DNA of 63,159 nucleotides from Comamonas composti DSM 21721 (GTDB lineage: Bacteria; Pseudomonadota; Gammaproteobacteria; Burkholderiales; Burkholderiaceae_C): NCBI RefSeq assembly GCF_000429845.1, contig NZ_AUCQ01000030.1, forward strand, positions 1 through 63,159, read 5' to 3'. Each line of letters begins with the position of its first letter. Within the stretch, counting starts at the first letter, position 1. The notes beneath the pieces are model-generated. The model was not told where the DNA came from. It saw only the letters and a list, made by a program, of their open reading frames with translations, and made no database searches. Shown here in pieces: positions 1-8,178 of the stretch. The position numbers were made by a program, and so were the translations under genes.

Positions 1-71
1 CAAGGGGATGACGGGCTGTGAACAACTTCCCAAAAAATGTCTCGGAACTTGAGGTTATCGAAGATACAAGG

Positions 72-98
72 GGGAAGACGCGCAGCGCCTCAGGGGGT
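72..98 (-). repeat. REP-like repeat, family R, partial copy
   Basis: This is the conserved end of the dispersed family whose fuller copies lie near 3950, 16452, 20002, 28496 and 54532. Read on the minus strand it gives the CCCCCTGAG core followed by a GCGC-rich stretch and a run of C. The TGA of the core is the stop codon of the neighbouring methyltransferase-like gene. Only the core is recognisable here. Confidence 0.6.
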
Positions 99-1022
99 GC
101 TTGTATATTCCCGGAGATACCGCAAATTGCGCTGCGAGGTGAACGAGGGAATGGTGCAGCCCGGCGCCAGAATGAAGTTCTGGCGGCCCGCCTGGGCAAA
201 GCTGTCCTCGACCTCGGCCGCGATCTCGGGCAGGGTACGCTCCTGGATCTTGGTCTCGTCGATGCCGCCCATCAGGCACTTGTCGCTCATGGCGCGCAAC
301 TGGCTGAGGTTGGGGTTGCTGGGCAGGCGGTCGGAGACGCTGAGCACCTCGAACGGATAGCCTTGCACGCGCTCCATCTCCAGCGAGCTGCCATGCACAT
401 GCAGCACACGCGCCATGCCTTCGGCGGCCTGGAGCACGGCCACGGTGAAGGGCTTCTGGAACACCTCGTGCTGCTCCTCGGTGGCACCACGTGCCACATG
501 GGCGGGAATGGCGCCGTTGATGGACAAAAACATGCCTTCAATGCCCATGGCCTTGACGGCGGCGATGTACTCGCTCATCACCTCGGTCACCACCTCCAGC
601 GCGGCCAGGGCCTCGCCACGGTGGCGGTAGAGGTTTTGCACCTGGGAAAAGCCGATGTTGCGCACGATCTGCTGGTAAGGCTCGAAGCCGGTTTCCAGCA
701 GCGGCGTATCCGGGCAGGCGTCCTGGATGCGCTGCAGGCATTCGAGCTGGGCCACAAAGCTCGGGTCCTTGAGCGAGATGCGCTGGTAGGCGCGCAGGCT
801 GGAGACATCTTCCAGGGTCTGCACTCCGGCCGGCACGGGATAGCGGTAGTCGTTCATGACCTTGAGCACGTCCCACTGGTACTCGCGCAGGAACTCGATA
901 TGCAGGTCGGCGGTCTGGCGGCCTTGCAAATGGTCGGACAGAAAGTGCACCCAGGCCGTGACCGGGGGGCGGTCCACGGGCTGGCCCTTGACGGCGGCGT
1001 GAAAGCGTTGGCGTTGATTCAT
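90..1022 (-). CDS. Uroporphyrinogen decarboxylase-superfamily (methyltransferase-like) protein
   Basis: The 310-residue product has the URO-D/MtaA-type TIM-barrel pattern. It begins MNQRQRFHAAVKGQPVDRPP, typical of corrinoid-dependent methyltransferase-like members rather than true HemE. Late in the protein are HVHG, a GGIDE segment and LAPGC, which occupy the places of the zinc-binding His-x-Cys...Cys set of MT2 methyltransferases, with His replacing the first Cys. The ATG at 1022 was preferred to an upstream TTG at 1040, although neither has a clear ribosome binding site. The protein is slightly short for the family, and its last residues (STP) and TGA stop lie in a dispersed repeat, so the C-terminus may have been altered by repeat insertion. 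It is the last visible gene of a leftward cluster with a Bug protein and a MetC-like lyase. A methyl-transfer or demethylation role is inferred; the substrate is unknown. Confidence 0.7.
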   Translation of the reverse strand: MNQRQRFHAAVKGQPVDRPPVTAWVHFLSDHLQGRQTADLHIEFLREYQWDVLKVMNDYRYPVPAGVQTLEDVSSLRAYQRISLKDPSFVAQLECLQRIQDACPDTPLLETGFEPYQQIVRNIGFSQVQNLYRHRGEALAALEVVTEVMSEYIAAVKAMGIEGMFLSINGAIPAHVARGATEEQHEVFQKPFTVAVLQAAEGMARVLHVHGSSLEMERVQGYPFEVLSVSDRLPSNPNLSQLRAMSDKCLMGGIDETKIQERTLPEIAAEVEDSFAQAGRQNFILAPGCTIPSFTSQRNLRYLREYTSTP

Positions 1023-1072
1023 GTTGTTATCGAAAGGCAAGACTACAAAACTCTGCAGAACTCAGGCAGCGC

Positions 1073-2062
1073 TCACTGAGGCTGGACATTGGCGCCGCGC
1101 AGCAGCTCGCCCACGGTGAGCATGCTGTCCTGCAGGCGCTTTTGATAGGCCACAGGCGAAGCGCTGGGCGCGGGGAACATGGCCTGGCCCTCGACGGCCG
1201 AGCGGAACTCGGGGTCGTTGACCACCTTGGTCACCTCGGCGTAGAGCTTGTCGATGATGGGCTGGGGCGTGCCGCCAGGCGCGGCCACGCCGATGCGCGT
1301 CACAAAGCGGTAGTTGGGAAAGCCGGCCTCGGTGGTCGTGGGCACCTCGGGCAGCATGGGCAGGCGCTTGGCCGAGGTCACGGCCAGGGCCTTGAGCTTG
1401 CCGCTCTGGATATGGGGCATGGGCGTTTGCGGCAGATCGAACATGACCTGGATGCGGCCGGCCAGCAGATCGAGAATGGCCTGCGATGCGCCCTTGTACT
1501 GCACGTGATTGAGCTGCACGCCGGTCTGGCGCGAGAAGTTCTCGCCCGCCAGGTGCAAGGTGTTGCCCAGGCCTGCCGAGCCGAAGTTGACCTCGCCCGG
1601 ATGGGCCTTGGCGTAGTCCACGAACTCCTTGAGGTTGGCGGCCGGGAACTGCGGCGGCACCGAGACCACCAGCGGCGACTCCACAAGGTTGGTGATGCCC
1701 GCAAAGTCCTTGACCGGATCGAAGGGCAGCTTGGCGTTGAGCGCGCTCAGCGAGGCATGGGTGAGCTCGCCAATCAGGTAGAAGGTATAGCCATCGGGCT
1801 TGGACTTGGCGATATGTTCGGCCGCGATGATGGTGTTGCCGCCAGGGCGGTTGTCAACGATGAAGCTGTGCTTCATGTTGTCACCCATCTTGCGCACCAG
1901 AAGCCGCGCCAGAAAGTCCGAAGAGCCGCCGGCTGCATAGGGCACGACCAGGCGTATGGGGGTATTGCCCGAGGGATAGGCGGTAGCCTGGGCCTGAACC
2001 GAGGCGGCGGCCAACAGGGCGCCTGCGCCCAAGGCAAAACTGCGGCGGGAAATAAAGGACAT
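1073..2062 (-). CDS. Bug-family tripartite tricarboxylate transporter substrate-binding protein
   Basis: This 329-residue periplasmic binding protein starts MSFISRRSFALGAG, a twin-arginine-like signal with alanine-rich core and a cleavage region around VQAQA. The mature part begins with the Bug hallmark YPSGNTPIRLVVPYAAGGSSD, followed by NRPGGNTIIAAE and the KPDGYT loop. The ATG at 2062 has an AAGGAGA ribosome binding site; a possible start 11 codons upstream was rejected. Bug proteins bind small carboxylates or amides. No TctA/TctB membrane genes are in view, which is usual for orphan Bug genes in this family of bacteria. It lies between the MetC-like and URO-D-like genes and probably captures the substrate of that cluster. 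The ligand cannot be told from sequence. Confidence 0.93.
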   Translation of the reverse strand: MSFISRRSFALGAGALLAAASVQAQATAYPSGNTPIRLVVPYAAGGSSDFLARLLVRKMGDNMKHSFIVDNRPGGNTIIAAEHIAKSKPDGYTFYLIGELTHASLSALNAKLPFDPVKDFAGITNLVESPLVVSVPPQFPAANLKEFVDYAKAHPGEVNFGSAGLGNTLHLAGENFSRQTGVQLNHVQYKGASQAILDLLAGRIQVMFDLPQTPMPHIQSGKLKALAVTSAKRLPMLPEVPTTTEAGFPNYRFVTRIGVAAPGGTPQPIIDKLYAEVTKVVNDPEFRSAVEGQAMFPAPSASPVAYQKRLQDSMLTVGELLRGANVQPQ

Positions 2063-2133
2063 GCTTGTCTCCTTCTTGGGGGTCAGAAAAGTCACAGAAA
2101 GTAATCTAAGGTTACTCTTGAAATAAAGTTGAC

Positions 2134-3342
2134 TCAGGCTACGGATACCAGAGCCGACACCTTGTGCTGCGTGCAGTGCTCGGCGGCCTCCAGCCCCTGC
2201 AGCAGATCGGCCGCGAGGTCGCCCGCATCCTCCAGTCCCGCATGGATGCGCACCAGCGGGCCTTGCAGATCCCAGGAACGGGTATCGCGCCGGGGCCTGT
2301 CCATGGGCACGACCAGGCTTTCATAACCGCCCCAGGACAGGCCGATGCCGAACAGTTGCAGGTTGTCGATGAAGGCTGCCAGGGCCTGGCGGTCCATGGG
2401 CTTGAGCGCAATCGAGAACAGGCCGCTGGCGCCCAGGAAGTCGCGCTTCCACAGCGCATGGCCGGGGTCGGTGGGCAGGGCCGGATGCATGACGCGCTCC
2501 ACCAGCGGATGGCGCTGCAGCACCTGGGCCAGGTGCAGGCCCGTGGCCCAGTGCTGCTGCATGCGCAGCGCCAGGGTGCGCATGCCGCGCAGCGCCAGAA
2601 AGACATCGTCCGGGCCTATGGTCTGGCCAAAATCCTGCACCCCCTTGCGCAGCAGCGGCCAGGCGCGCTCGTTGGCCGTGACCAGACCCAGGATGGCATC
2701 CGAATGCCCGACCAGGTACTTGGTGCCGGCCTGCACGGACACGTCCACCCCATGCTCGAAGGGCTTGAAGAACAGCGGCGTGGCCCAGGTGTTGTCCATG
2801 ACCACATAGGCGCCCACGGCATGGGCCTTGCTCGCGATGGCAGGAATGTCCTGCATCTCGAAGGTGCCCGAGCCCGGCGCCTCCACGAACACCACGCGGG
2901 TGCGCAGGCGGATCTGGTCGGCAATGCCCGCGCCTATGCCGGGATCGTAGAACTCGGCCTCTATGCCGAAGCGCGGCAACACCTGCTCGGCAAAGGCGCG
3001 CGTGGGGCCGTAGACGCTGTCGGGCACAAGCACATGGTCGCCTGCACTGACCATGGCCAAAATGGCATGCGTGCAGGCCGCCAGGCCCGAGGGCAGGACC
3101 AGAGAACGGTAGCCGCCCTCGGCCTGGGCCACGATTTCCTCCAGCGCGCCCGTGGTGGGCGTGCCAAAGCGGCCGTAGGAAGCATAGGGGTTGTCGGGCT
3201 GCTTGCGGCTTTCCCACTGATCCAGCGTGGAAGACAGAATGGTCGAGCCCCGGTAGATGGGCGTGTTGACCATGCCGTGGTGCTGCTCGGGGCGGCGGGC
3301 GGCATGGGCAAGAAAGGTCGAGGCTTGAGGTTTTTTGGACAT
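2134..3342 (-). CDS. metC: Cystathionine beta-lyase-like PLP enzyme (Cys/Met metabolism family)
   Basis: The 402-residue product is a fold-type I PLP enzyme of the Cys/Met metabolism family. Visible landmarks are NTPIYRGST near the N-terminus, YGRFGTPT, the LPSGLAAC loop that contacts the cofactor, VMDNTWATP with the PLP-binding aspartate, and QAGTKYLVGHSD with the lysine that forms the Schiff base. The sequence is closest in style to MetC, which cleaves cystathionine to homocysteine, pyruvate and ammonia, but gamma-lyases and other C-S lyases share these motifs. The start at MSKKPQAS was chosen because the 41 upstream residues look like untranslated DNA. It is divergent from an Lrp-type regulator and is followed 71 bp later by the Bug gene. 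The specific substrate is therefore uncertain. Confidence 0.88.
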   Translation of the reverse strand: MSKKPQASTFLAHAARRPEQHHGMVNTPIYRGSTILSSTLDQWESRKQPDNPYASYGRFGTPTTGALEEIVAQAEGGYRSLVLPSGLAACTHAILAMVSAGDHVLVPDSVYGPTRAFAEQVLPRFGIEAEFYDPGIGAGIADQIRLRTRVVFVEAPGSGTFEMQDIPAIASKAHAVGAYVVMDNTWATPLFFKPFEHGVDVSVQAGTKYLVGHSDAILGLVTANERAWPLLRKGVQDFGQTIGPDDVFLALRGMRTLALRMQQHWATGLHLAQVLQRHPLVERVMHPALPTDPGHALWKRDFLGASGLFSIALKPMDRQALAAFIDNLQLFGIGLSWGGYESLVVPMDRPRRDTRSWDLQGPLVRIHAGLEDAGDLAADLLQGLEAAEHCTQHKVSALVSVA

Positions 3343-3493
3343 GGAGGCAGGAAAACGAGGCTGGTTGCTGGGTCTTGTAATGCGCTCCAGTCTAGAAACG
3401 ATGGCGTGGAAAAGGGATTCCTTTTTAGAGGCTTTTTGACACTTAGTGGCAAAATAATTCCACATAAGAATTCATATATAGAATTTTTTACTC
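3343..3493. promoter_or_regulatory. Divergent metC-like / Lrp-type regulator control region
   Basis: The intergenic DNA is AT-rich compared with the coding flanks. It contains TTGACA at 3436-3441 in the regulator direction and, close to the regulator start, an AAGAATTCATATATAGAATT tract (3467-3486). The two GAATT half-repeats flanking an AT-rich centre resemble Lrp-class operators. Autoregulation plus control of the leftward cluster is inferred from the divergent layout. Confidence 0.45.
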
Positions 3494-3961
3494 ATGGACC
3501 GTATAGACATAAAAATCCTGTCGCTGTTGCAGGAAGATGCCAGCCTGTCGCTGCAGCAACTCAGCGAAGCCGTCCACCTCTCGCCCACGCCCTGCTGGCG
3601 CCGACTGCAAAAGCTGGAGCAAGAGGGCTTCATCCAGCGGCGCGTGGCCCTGCTGTCGCCGCAAAAGCTGAATGTGGGCGTGACGGTGTTTGTGTCGATA
3701 CGCACCACCCAGCACAACGACCAGTGGATGCACGAGCTCACGCGCGTGATCAACGAGATCCCCGAGATCGTGGAGTTCTATCGCATGAGCGGCGATATCG
3801 ACTATCTGTTGCGCGTGGTCGTGCCCGACGTGAGCGCCTATGACGCGGTCTACAAGCGCCTGGTCAAGGGCATAGAGCTGTCGGGCGTGTCGTCGAGCTT
3901 TGCGATGGAGCAGATCAAGTGGACTACGGCCTTGCCGCTGGGGTATATATCCCCCCCCTGA
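3494..3961 (+). CDS. Lrp/AsnC-family transcriptional regulator
   Basis: The 155-residue protein has the Lrp/AsnC layout. An N-terminal winged helix-turn-helix covers about residues 1-60 (MDRIDIKILSLLQEDASLSL, then SEAVHLSPTPCWRRLQKLEQ) and a C-terminal RAM/AsnC ligand domain includes the MSGDIDYLLRVVVPD segment. Such proteins form octamers or dimers that bind amino acids and control their metabolism. It is transcribed away from the MetC-like gene, so it probably controls that cluster, perhaps in response to a sulfur amino acid. The stop TGA is supplied by the CCCCCTGAGTCGC core of a dispersed repeat, and the C-terminal ISPP is partly encoded by the repeat. Confidence 0.93.
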   Translation: MDRIDIKILSLLQEDASLSLQQLSEAVHLSPTPCWRRLQKLEQEGFIQRRVALLSPQKLNVGVTVFVSIRTTQHNDQWMHELTRVINEIPEIVEFYRMSGDIDYLLRVVVPDVSAYDAVYKRLVKGIELSGVSSSFAMEQIKWTTALPLGYISPP

Positions 3962-4049
3962 GTCGCCTTTGGCGCCCTCCCCCTGAACTGGGAGACAAAG
4001 GGACAGCACCTTCGCCGCGAGGCGGCTCTTGCTGGACGTTCCTGGCTTG
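3950..4049 (+). repeat. REP-like repeat, family R
   Basis: A dispersed intergenic element begins CCCCCTGAGTCGCC, continues with a CCTCCCCCT tract and ends with a TTGCTGG...CCTGGCTT module. Related copies occur near 16452 and 28496 in the same orientation, and near 72, 20002 and 54532 inverted. Its first TGA is the stop of the Lrp-type gene. Confidence 0.75.
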
Positions 4050-4082
4050 AGAGCACTCTCGATGAAGAGGCCAAGCAACTCT

Positions 4083-4125
4083 TTTTTGATAGCTGCCAGC
4101 GCTTGCTACACAAGCGCTAGAGGCC
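4083..4125. repeat. Hairpin repeat, family S (GATAGCTGC...CAAGCGCT)
   Basis: The element TTTTTTGATAGCTGCCAGCG is followed by a perfect stem AGCGCTTG (4098-4105), loop CTACA and CAAGCGCT (4111-4118). A related copy lies at 35082-35127 and partial copies at 14144, 54331 and 58988. It sits between convergent genes and could act as a terminator or as an mRNA-stabilising hairpin. Confidence 0.65.
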
Positions 4126-4139
4126 TGAAACACCAAGAA

Positions 4140-4622
4140 TCAGGCCAGGGGCTTGGTCATCAAGACCGTGGTCAGGCCGCTTTCCCACTCCTCGTCGGGG
4201 TAAGTGGCTTCGCACTGGTAGCCGTTGCGCTCGTAAAAGCCTATGGCGGCCTGATTGAAGGTATCGGTCTCCAGCCTGGCCTTGCCATGGCCTGCGGCAC
4301 GCATCGCGGCCTCGGCATGGGCCAGCAGGGCACGGCCCAGGCCTTTGCCCTGAAAGGCAGGCAGCACATGCAGGGCGTGAACGAAGTCGTCCTCCCAGTC
4401 CAGCATCGCGGCCACCACGCCGTCGCACTCGGCCAGCCAGAACAGCTCGCCGCGCGCTTTCACATACCGGGCGGGATTGTCCTCGGCGCAGATCTTGGCG
4501 TGCTTGGCCGCCGTGATCTCGGGCTTCCAGGTGGTTTCATATGTGGCCCACAGGATGGCGCGCAGGGCCTGGGCATCTTCGGGCCGTGCCTGACGCAGCA
4601 CGGGACTCGGGGATAAGAACAT
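4140..4622 (-). CDS. GNAT-family N-acetyltransferase
   Basis: This 160-residue protein shows the GNAT fold. It starts RQARPEDAQALRAI (beta1-alpha1), has the central strand FVHALHVLPAFQGKGLGRAL with the Q-x-x-G-x-G acetyl-CoA pyrophosphate loop, and ends with IGFYERNGYQ, the usual alpha4-beta7 signature. It would transfer an acetyl group from acetyl-CoA to an amine, but the acceptor cannot be deduced. The ATG at 4622 was taken as start; a GTG one codon earlier is equally open. It begins only 6 bp beyond the plsC stop in the same direction, so the two genes are probably co-transcribed with plsC first. Confidence 0.88.
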   Translation of the reverse strand: MFLSPSPVLRQARPEDAQALRAILWATYETTWKPEITAAKHAKICAEDNPARYVKARGELFWLAECDGVVAAMLDWEDDFVHALHVLPAFQGKGLGRALLAHAEAAMRAAGHGKARLETDTFNQAAIGFYERNGYQCEATYPDEEWESGLTTVLMTKPLA

Positions 4623-4628
4623 CACAAC

Positions 4629-5411
4629 TCACTTCAATGGACTGGAACGCAGGCGGTCGACCTCGGCATGCAGGTCCTTGGCCCAGGCTCGGCGATCGCG
4701 CCCCTGGGCCTGCTGGGGCTGGCCATAGTGGACCACGGCCACCAGATCGTCGGCGCACAGCGTGCGCCAGATCGAGCCCAGCAGGTTTTCATCGCCCTCG
4801 TAGCTCGGCGCCCGGCTGATGGCACCTGTCCCACCTTCGACAAAGCGCAGGCCCACGGGCAGCACCGGGGCATCGACCTGCACGGCGGCCTGCAGCAGGT
4901 TCGAGTGGAAAGGCAGCAGATCATGGCCGTTGCCGGTCGTTCCTTCAGGGAACACCGCGAGGATCTCGCGGCGGCTCAAAGCCTCGGCCATGCTCTCCAT
5001 CATGCGCCGCGCATCGCGGCGCGAGCTGCGCTCTATGTAGAGCGTGCCCGCAGCCGTGGCCAGCCGGCCTATCAGCGGCCAGCCCCTGACGTCGGACTTG
5101 GAGATGAAGCGGCAGTGTCTTGCCGCATGCAGCACGGGGATATCGAGCCAGGAGATATGGTTGCTCACCATCAGCGCAGGCCCGCCCTGCGGCACCTGGC
5201 CCTGGATCTGCAGCCTCACGCCGGCCTTGGCCATGAGCTGGGCCGCCCAGACTTGCACATGGGCCTGCTGTCGCTGCTCGGACAGGCGCGGAAAATGCAG
5301 CAGCACAATCCACAGGCCTTTGAGCACATGGCCGAGCAAGCACAAGGAGCGGCAGACGGCTCTTGCCTTGCGGGTCAGAAGGTCTTTGCGGGTCTTGGCG
5401 CTGATTTCCAT
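4629..5411 (-). CDS. plsC: 1-acyl-sn-glycerol-3-phosphate acyltransferase
   Basis: The 260-residue protein carries the PlsC acyltransferase blocks. Block I is NHISWLD, matching the catalytic HxxxxD spacing. Block II contains YIERSSRRDARRM, and block III is FPEGTTG with the phosphate-binding EG pair. A hydrophobic stretch near residues 25-40 (LCLLGHVLKGLWIVLLHF) fits a membrane anchor. The enzyme would acylate lysophosphatidic acid to phosphatidic acid in phospholipid synthesis. It precedes the GNAT gene with almost no gap. Other lyso-lipid acyltransferases, for example for ornithine lipids, share these motifs, so the exact acceptor is not certain. Confidence 0.9.
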   Translation of the reverse strand: MEISAKTRKDLLTRKARAVCRSLCLLGHVLKGLWIVLLHFPRLSEQRQQAHVQVWAAQLMAKAGVRLQIQGQVPQGGPALMVSNHISWLDIPVLHAARHCRFISKSDVRGWPLIGRLATAAGTLYIERSSRRDARRMMESMAEALSRREILAVFPEGTTGNGHDLLPFHSNLLQAAVQVDAPVLPVGLRFVEGGTGAISRAPSYEGDENLLGSIWRTLCADDLVAVVHYGQPQQAQGRDRRAWAKDLHAEVDRLRSSPLK

Positions 5412-5578
5412 GATGGGGAGGTAAGAGCGGAGCGATTCAGCAGTTTTTCATGCAGGGATGCGATCACGCCGCGTCAGGAAAAGCCAGGGCCCGGTCCGCA
5501 AAGCCTGCAGGGCCGGTCTCCAGGCCCGATCGTAAACCGATTCCCGGCCTGCTTTTCTCTAGCCGCAGCAAGCCCTGC

Positions 5579-6460
5579 TCAGCCCAAAGCCAGCGCCGTC
5601 ACGCCCGCAGCAATGCAGACCGCGCCCGCAATGCGCACCAGGCGGTCGCCTTCGCTGAGCAAATGCCCACCGATCAGGGCTGCAAACAGCATGGAGACTT
5701 CGCGCGCGGGCGCCACATGGGACAGGGGCGCCTGCTGCATCGCATAGAGCACGAGCACGTAGGCAATGGGACTGACCAGGGCCACCAGGGCCGCAAAACG
5801 CCATTGCTGGCGCCACAGGCTGCGCGCCTCGGGCAGGTTGCGCAGCACCACGGGCGCCAGCAGGGCCACGCGCACGAAGTTGCCCATGTAGTCGATGAGA
5901 ATCGGCGACATCAGCAGCAGCTTCACGCCATAGCCGTCGACCACGGTATAGCTTGCGATGAAGGCGCCCGTGAGCAGCCCATACCAGAGGCCGTGCCTGA
6001 GGCGCTCATGTGCCTGGGGGTCGCTGCGCAGACGCAGCAGGCCGGGCCCGCCCGCGATCAGAAAGACGCCGCCGACCACGCCGGCAATGCCCACCATGCC
6101 CAGCGAGGAGATCTGCTCGCCCAGAAAGACGATGGCCACCATGGACGACAGCAGCGGCCCGCTGCCGCGCGCCAGCGGATAGACCACGGTGAGATCGGCC
6201 TTGCTGTAGCCGCGCAGCAGCACCACGAAGTAGCCCACGTGCAGCAGGCCGCTGGCCGCGACGATGCCCCATTCGGCAGCGCCCCACAGCGGCACGGCCT
6301 CGCGCCCCATCCACCAGCCCAGGGGAGCCCAGATCAGCATCATGATCGCCGAGGTGAAGAACGCGAAACGCGAATCGCCGCCAGCCTTCTTGGCAACGAT
6401 GTTCCACAGCGCATGGATGAGTCCGGCGACGATGATGAGGGCAAAGGCTTGCAGGGACAT
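5579..6460 (-). CDS. EamA/DMT-family permease
   Basis: The 293-residue product is almost entirely hydrophobic, with about ten predicted membrane spans in two repeats, as in the drug/metabolite transporter superfamily. It begins MSLQAFALIIVAGLIHALWN and shows the DMT-type WNIVAKKAGG turn and LARGSGPLLSS segment. A longer reading frame upstream is low-complexity and overlaps the folE terminator, so MSLQ was chosen. It follows the folE terminator in the same direction and probably has its own promoter. The substrate is unknown; members export amino acids, drugs or metabolites. Confidence 0.87.
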   Translation of the reverse strand: MSLQAFALIIVAGLIHALWNIVAKKAGGDSRFAFFTSAIMMLIWAPLGWWMGREAVPLWGAAEWGIVAASGLLHVGYFVVLLRGYSKADLTVVYPLARGSGPLLSSMVAIVFLGEQISSLGMVGIAGVVGGVFLIAGGPGLLRLRSDPQAHERLRHGLWYGLLTGAFIASYTVVDGYGVKLLLMSPILIDYMGNFVRVALLAPVVLRNLPEARSLWRQQWRFAALVALVSPIAYVLVLYAMQQAPLSHVAPAREVSMLFAALIGGHLLSEGDRLVRIAGAVCIAAGVTALALG

Positions 6461-6492
6461 CGCAGAGAAGGCGGCAGGCCACGGGGCCGTCG

Positions 6493-6521
6493 AAAAAGAA
6501 AAGGCCGCGCAGAGCGCGGCC
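6493..6521 (-). terminator. Rho-independent terminator of folE
   Basis: A perfect stem GGCCGCGC (6503-6510), loop AGA, GCGCGGCC (6514-6521) is followed on the minus strand by TTTTCTTTTT. It lies just downstream of the folE stop and ends the leftward folate-linked run before the DMT gene. Confidence 0.9.
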
Positions 6522-6537
6522 CCTGGGGGTGAATGGC

Positions 6538-7242
6538 CTAGCGGTTGCGGCCTGGCAGCAGAGCCAGGAATTCGCGGCGCAGATCGGTGTTCGTGAGAAA
6601 GGCGCCGCGCATCACGGAGTTGAGCATCTTGCTGTCCATCTCGCGCACGCCGCGCCAGGACATGCAAAAGTGCGAGGCCTCCATGACCACGGCCAGGCCG
6701 TCGGGCCGGGTCTTTTCCATGATCAGGTCAGCCAGCTGGATGATGGCCTCTTCCTGGATCTGGGGGCGGCCCATGATCCAGTCCACCAGACGCGCGTATT
6801 TGGACAGGCCGATCACATTCGTGTGCTTGTTGGGCAGCACGCCGACCCAGATCTTGCCTATCACCGGGCACAGGTGGTGGCTGCAGGCGCTGCGCACCGT
6901 GATCGGGCCCACGACCATGAGCTCGTTGAGATGCTCGGCATTGGGGAATTCGGTGATGGCGGGCTGGGGCGCATAGCGGCCCTTGAACACCTCGTTCACA
7001 TACATCTTGGCCACACGGCGTGCCGTGGCCTGGGTGTTGTGGTCGTTGCTGGTGTCTATGACCAGGCTGTCGAGCACACCCTGCATTTTTTCCTGCACTT
7101 CGTCGAGCAGCTTTTCGAGCTCGCCGGGTTCGATGAAGCCGGAAATATTGTCGTTGGCATGAAAGCGCTGCTGGGCCTGTTTCAAGCGTTCGCGAATCTT
7201 GACCGAGACGGGCGTGCCCTCGGTCTGGCTGTCTTGTTTCAT
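6538..7242 (-). CDS. folE: GTP cyclohydrolase I
   Basis: The 234-residue enzyme converts GTP to 7,8-dihydroneopterin triphosphate, the first folate step. The zinc and catalytic region is visible as RSACSHHLCPVIGK (zinc Cys and catalytic His), followed by NVIGLSKYARLVD and GRPQIQEE, and later HFCMSWRGVRE with the second zinc cysteine. The family usually reads CEHH...P, so the SHHLCP form is a divergent type. Starts at 7272 and 7263 are also possible; 7242 gives the conserved-looking MKQDSQTEG N-terminus. It lies downstream of nudB, whose product acts on the folE product, with an endonuclease-fold gene between them. A strong terminator follows. Confidence 0.95.
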   Translation of the reverse strand: MKQDSQTEGTPVSVKIRERLKQAQQRFHANDNISGFIEPGELEKLLDEVQEKMQGVLDSLVIDTSNDHNTQATARRVAKMYVNEVFKGRYAPQPAITEFPNAEHLNELMVVGPITVRSACSHHLCPVIGKIWVGVLPNKHTNVIGLSKYARLVDWIMGRPQIQEEAIIQLADLIMEKTRPDGLAVVMEASHFCMSWRGVREMDSKMLNSVMRGAFLTNTDLRREFLALLPGRNR

Positions 7243-7374
7243 GTCAACGAGATCTCTGAACATGGCAGGCATGGTACCAGCGAAATTTTCAACCGGCTGG
7301 GCAAGGGGCTAGTGCATGAAATCCACGGCCACGCTGGCCGCCAGCGCTCACCAATCCATAGCAGCCGCACCAGA

Positions 7375-8142
7375 TCAGAGCTGGAACTCGGCAATCAGCG
7401 GCAGGTGGTCGGACATGCGCCACCAGATACGGCCCTGGGGAACATAAAGCCCCAGCGGCCGCAGGCCGCGCACATAGATGTGGTCCAGCTGGGCCAGCGG
7501 CAGGCGCGAGGGGTAGGTGAAGACGTCGCGCGCACCCTCGAACTCGAACAGGCCGAAGCCCGCAAGCATGCGCTTGATCTCGTTGCCCCAGTCGTTGAAG
7601 TCCCCGGCCACGACCAGGGGTGCATCGGGCGGCACCTCGCGTTCGATGAAGCGGTGTATCTGGGCGATCTGGCGCAGACGGCTGCCCGCGATCAGGCCCA
7701 GGTGCACGACGATGGAGTGCACGCGCCGGCCCATGATGTCCAGCTCCACATGCAACAGGCCGCGCTGCTCGAAGCGGTGGTCGGAGATGTCCTCGTGCTG
7801 GTGGCCGACCACGGGCCAGCGCGTGAGCAGGGCGTTGCCATGCTCGCCATGGCGGGTATAGGCATTCGTCTGGTAGACCGACTCGTAGCCCAGGGGCGCA
7901 AGATACTCGGCCTGGGGCACTTCGGGCCAGCGCTCGAAGTAGGCGGCCTCCTTGTGGTTCATCTTGCGCACTTCCTGCAGGCAGACGATGTCGGCATCGA
8001 GCTGCTCCACGGCCAGGCCCAGGTTGTGGATTTCCAGCCTGCGCACAGGCCCCAGGCCTTGCACGCCTTTGTGGATGTTGTAGGTCGCAACGCGCAGTAT
8101 GGGGGAGGCGTCGGCCTGGGTCGTATGGTGTTGTTCAGTCAT
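7375..8142 (-). CDS. Endonuclease/exonuclease/phosphatase-family protein
   Basis: This 255-residue protein has the EEP fold signatures in order: RVATYNIHKGVQG (Asn of the active site), DIVCLQEVR with the catalytic Glu, GDFNDW with the Asp/Asn pair, and C-terminal LDHIYVRG and SDHLPLIAEF with the catalytic Asp-His. Such enzymes hydrolyse phosphodiesters in DNA, RNA, phospholipids or inositol phosphates. No signal peptide is seen, so it is probably cytoplasmic. It sits between nudB and folE in one direction, 132 bp before folE. Whether it contributes to folate synthesis or is simply co-transcribed is not known. Confidence 0.9.
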   Translation of the reverse strand: MTEQHHTTQADASPILRVATYNIHKGVQGLGPVRRLEIHNLGLAVEQLDADIVCLQEVRKMNHKEAAYFERWPEVPQAEYLAPLGYESVYQTNAYTRHGEHGNALLTRWPVVGHQHEDISDHRFEQRGLLHVELDIMGRRVHSIVVHLGLIAGSRLRQIAQIHRFIEREVPPDAPLVVAGDFNDWGNEIKRMLAGFGLFEFEGARDVFTYPSRLPLAQLDHIYVRGLRPLGLYVPQGRIWWRMSDHLPLIAEFQL

Positions 8143-8178
8143 GCACAAGTCAGGCTCGCGAAACGCGAAGACCCGGCC

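Noticed and set aside
2164..3843. 559-codon plus-strand frame over the MetC-like gene
   Set aside because: It is a high-GC antisense shadow; the minus strand has the PLP lysine and other conserved motifs.
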